Source: an uncultured Gemmatimonadota bacterium
GTDB lineage: Bacteria > Gemmatimonadota > Gemmatimonadetes > Gemmatimonadales > GWC2-71-9
Assembly (NCBI GenBank): GCA_946479825.1
Contig: CAMLHU010000134.1
Span: 1 to 6,225 of the forward strand
Direction: 5' to 3'
DNA length: 6,225 bases
Shown here: positions 4,642 to 6,225 of the stretch, piece after piece
Layout: each line of letters starts with the position of its first letter
How positions within the stretch are numbered: position 1 is the stretch's first letter
Notes under the pieces: generated by a model
The model's database searches: none
What the model saw: the letters and a program-made list of their open reading frames with translations, nothing else
What the model was told of the DNA's origin: nothing
Program-made: the position numbers and the translations under genes

Positions 4642-5772
4642 CTACTCCCCCGGCACGAAGCTCGTCTCCGGCCCCACCTTCCGGGCGAAGGCGGCGAGGA
4701 GCCGGGCGGCGCGGTCCAGGTCCTCGACGGCGACCATCTCGTTCGGCGAGTGCATATACCGGAGCGGGACGCTCACGAGCCCCGTCGCCACGCCGCGGTG
4801 GGCGGTGAAGATGTTGTCGGCGTCGGTGTGGGTGGCCCGCGGCGCCGCCTCGACGGTGTAGGGGATCTTCTCCCGCTCGGCGGCCTCGACGAGGAGGTCG
4901 AACACCGCGGCGTTCACCGCCGAGCCGCGGGAGATGACCGGCCCGCCGCCGAGCCGGAAGTCGCCGTGCTTGCGCTTCTCGATGCCGGGGTAGTCGGTCG
5001 CGTGGGTCACGTCCACCGCGATCGCGACGGTGGCCTCGAGCGCGGTGGCCGAGGTCCGGGCGCCGCCGCCGGTGTAGCCGATCTCCTCCTGGGTCGTCGC
5101 CACCGCGGTGACGTCGGCCCTGAGGGCGCTCCGGCCGCCGGCGAGCTTCCGCAGCGCCTCGAGCACCACATAGGCGCCCACCCGGTTGTCGAGCGCGCGG
5201 CTCACCAGCCGGCCGTTGGGGAGTTCCTGCACCTGGCTCGTGATCACCCCCGCGTCGCCGACCCGGACCAGCTTCTCCGCCTCGGCCCGCTTCCGGGCGC
5301 CGATGTCGATCCAGAGGTCGTCCGTCTTGGAGACCTTTTCGCGGTCGTCCTTCTCCATCAGGTGGATGGCCTTCTTCCCGATGACGCCGGGGACCGGGCC
5401 GTTCCGGCCGAGGAGGGTGATGCGCTGGCCCACGAAGACCTGGGAGTCCCACCCGCCGATGGTGTCGAAGGTCAGGAACCCGTCGTCGTCGATGTGGACG
5501 ATCATCACGCCGATCTCGTCCACGTGGCCGGCGAACATGATCGTGGGGGTCGTTGGCCGTTGGTCGTTGGTCGTTGGCGCCCGACCGACTTTCCTCGCGG
5601 TCTTCACCTGTGCATTTCTGGCAGCGAACAGGGACGCGTAGGAATTCCCGTGGACGTCGGCGCGGACGTCCTCGGCGAAGGTCTTGGCCTCCTTCCGCCA
5701 GAGGCGGGCGGGGGCGGACTCGAAGCCGGACGGGCCGGGGGTGTTGAGGAGGGTGTGGAGGAACGAGGTCAC
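4642..5772 (-). CDS. M42-family metallo-aminopeptidase with an enlarged N-terminal loop
   Basis: The 376-residue product matches the M42 family (YsdC/FrvX-like, TET-type aminopeptidases), cytosolic dinuclear metal enzymes that trim peptides and usually assemble as large oligomers. The N-terminus LLNTPGPSGFE is typical. Expected ligands and catalytic residues are all present: H83 and D85 (AGHVDEIG), bridging D195 (SRALDNRVG), catalytic E229 and metal-binding E230 (TTQEEIG), D254 (AVDVTHATD) and H341 (MHSPNE). The THTDADNI segment at 314-321 also fits. GTG 5772 is the start, as an in-frame stop lies six codons upstream at 5788-5790 and no other start codon lies between. GAGAAG five bases before it can bind the ribosome. 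Between G42-N43 and H83 there are about 40 residues where I expect about 15. The extra part includes PTTNDQRPTT (66-75), encoded by a heptamer array. Substrate preference is not readable. Confidence 0.9.
   Translation of the reverse strand: MTSFLHTLLNTPGPSGFESAPARLWRKEAKTFAEDVRADVHGNSYASLFAARNAQVKTARKVGRAPTTNDQRPTTPTIMFAGHVDEIGVMIVHIDDDGFLTFDTIGGWDSQVFVGQRITLLGRNGPVPGVIGKKAIHLMEKDDREKVSKTDDLWIDIGARKRAEAEKLVRVGDAGVITSQVQELPNGRLVSRALDNRVGAYVVLEALRKLAGGRSALRADVTAVATTQEEIGYTGGGARTSATALEATVAIAVDVTHATDYPGIEKRKHGDFRLGGGPVISRGSAVNAAVFDLLVEAAEREKIPYTVEAAPRATHTDADNIFTAHRGVATGLVSVPLRYMHSPNEMVAVEDLDRAARLLAAFARKVGPETSFVPGE
5550..5577 (+). repeat. Four tandem TCGTTGG heptamers inside the M42 peptidase gene
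   Basis: Units at 5550-5556, 5557-5563 (with C for the first T), 5564-5570 and 5571-5577; on the coding strand they read CCAACGA. They encode residues 66-75 of the peptidase. Seven is not a multiple of three, so the encoded peptide repeats every 21 bases, and gain or loss of one unit would shift the frame. Confidence 0.85.
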
Positions 5773-5777
5773 CGGAT

Positions 5778-5783
5778 CTTCTC
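5778..5783 (-). promoter_or_regulatory. Ribosome binding site supporting the GTG start of the M42 peptidase
   Basis: GAGAAG on the minus strand, five bases before GTG 5772. It is a modest Shine-Dalgarno match, but there is no alternative start between this GTG and the in-frame stop at 5788-5790. Confidence 0.4.
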
Positions 5784-5803
5784 GATGTCAGGGGTCACCA
5801 AGT

Positions 5804-6223
5804 CTAACCGGGCCCGATCTTTCCCGGGGAATGGAATACCAGCGCCACGATGGCGAGCCCGGAGAGCCCGCCGCAGGCCACCGCGTTGCCGGTCACGAAG
5901 TAGGTGACTCCGCCCACCACCGCGGCCCCCTCGAGCATCGCCCAGGCCACCACCATCCGCGGCACCGCGGCCCGAGCCCACGCGGCCGGATCCGCCGGCG
6001 GCGCGAACGCGGGGATGTTGCGCCAGACCAGGACGGCGAGGGCCAGCGCCAGGGCGCCGACCGCCAGGCCGACATAGAGGATCAGGTGCGTCGCCTCTGA
6101 TGGGGGTGGCGCCGCATTCGGCATCCGGCGGATCATCCAGATGATCGCCGTGATGGTGATCGCCGAGAGCAGCAGGGCGACGTGGATGATGCGGAGCGAG
6201 AGCTGGGGCGTGCGCGCGGCCAT
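5804..6223 (-). CDS. Four-helix membrane protein of unknown function
   Basis: The 139-residue frame starts at ATG 6223, two bases from the window edge, so an upstream start or ribosome binding site cannot be checked. Four hydrophobic helices are visible at about 12-31 (IIHVALLLSAITITAIIW), 46-68, 88-110 and 113-131. Between helices 2 and 3 is a proline/alanine-rich loop (about 70-86, PAFAPPADPAAWARAA). The N-terminus is basic (R4, R11) and the first loop carries R32-R33, but topology is uncertain. Helix 3 carries W94, E98 and G99 within a long apolar run, unusual enough to be functional. I do not recognise the family and assign no role. The stop at 5804 is 31 bases before the M42 peptidase start on the same strand, so the two are probably co-transcribed. 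Third-position G/C bias supports it being a real gene. Confidence 0.72.
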   Translation of the reverse strand: MAARTPQLSLRIIHVALLLSAITITAIIWMIRRMPNAAPPPSEATHLILYVGLAVGALALALAVLVWRNIPAFAPPADPAAWARAAVPRMVVAWAMLEGAAVVGGVTYFVTGNAVACGGLSGLAIVALVFHSPGKIGPG

Positions 6224-6225
6224 GG

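Noticed and set aside
4750..5907. Plus-strand open frame across the M42 gene
   Set aside because: Antisense reading; the minus frame contains all M42 metal ligands in order.

Overview
The window is high-GC bacterial DNA that looks like two unrelated pieces joined near position 220. By hand count, the first 220 bases are about 56% G+C and the next 120 are about 77%. The short left piece holds the last 36 codons of a methionyl-tRNA synthetase gene (metG) and then the start of a gene for a small secreted protein, a style typical of Betaproteobacteria. At about 220 the signal-peptide gene breaks off and the text continues, in another reading frame, in the middle of an ECF-transporter S component. 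The simplest reading is an assembly or library chimera at the contig end. A real rearrangement cannot be excluded from sequence alone.

From about 221 onward the DNA is coherent. It suggests a very GC-rich soil or sediment bacterium, perhaps Gemmatimonadota; this is a tentative impression from GC content, the HEAT protein and the heptamer repeats, not a proof. Positions 221-2911 (+) encode a four-gene ECF vitamin/metal uptake module: a truncated S component, the transmembrane T component, and two ATPases. Each gene overlaps the next by four bases (ATGA, GTGA, ATGA), so it is a tightly coupled operon. Its substrate cannot be read from the sequence.

The most interesting signal is in the two ATPases. 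The first has lost the Walker A lysine and the H-loop histidine but keeps LSGGE. The second keeps Walker A, Q-loop, Walker B and H-loop but has lost the whole LSGGQ signature (it reads LPVPW). Paired head to tail, as ABC ATPases are, this gives one complete ATP site and one site degenerate on both faces. Asymmetric sites are known from TAP, CFTR and TM287/288 but are not the usual picture for ECF transporters.

A 529-residue HEAT-repeat protein follows (2936-4525, +). It meets a convergent minus-strand pair: an M42-family metallo-aminopeptidase (5772-4642) and, upstream of it, a four-helix membrane protein of unknown function (6223-5804). Between the convergent genes lies a nested inverted repeat, probably a bidirectional terminator, flanked by heptamer arrays (GCTATCC). 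A second heptamer array (TCGTTGG, four units) sits inside the M42 gene, where it encodes part of an extra loop not expected in this family. No RNA genes, CRISPR arrays or insertion sequences were seen, and no gene-free stretch exceeds 300 bases.
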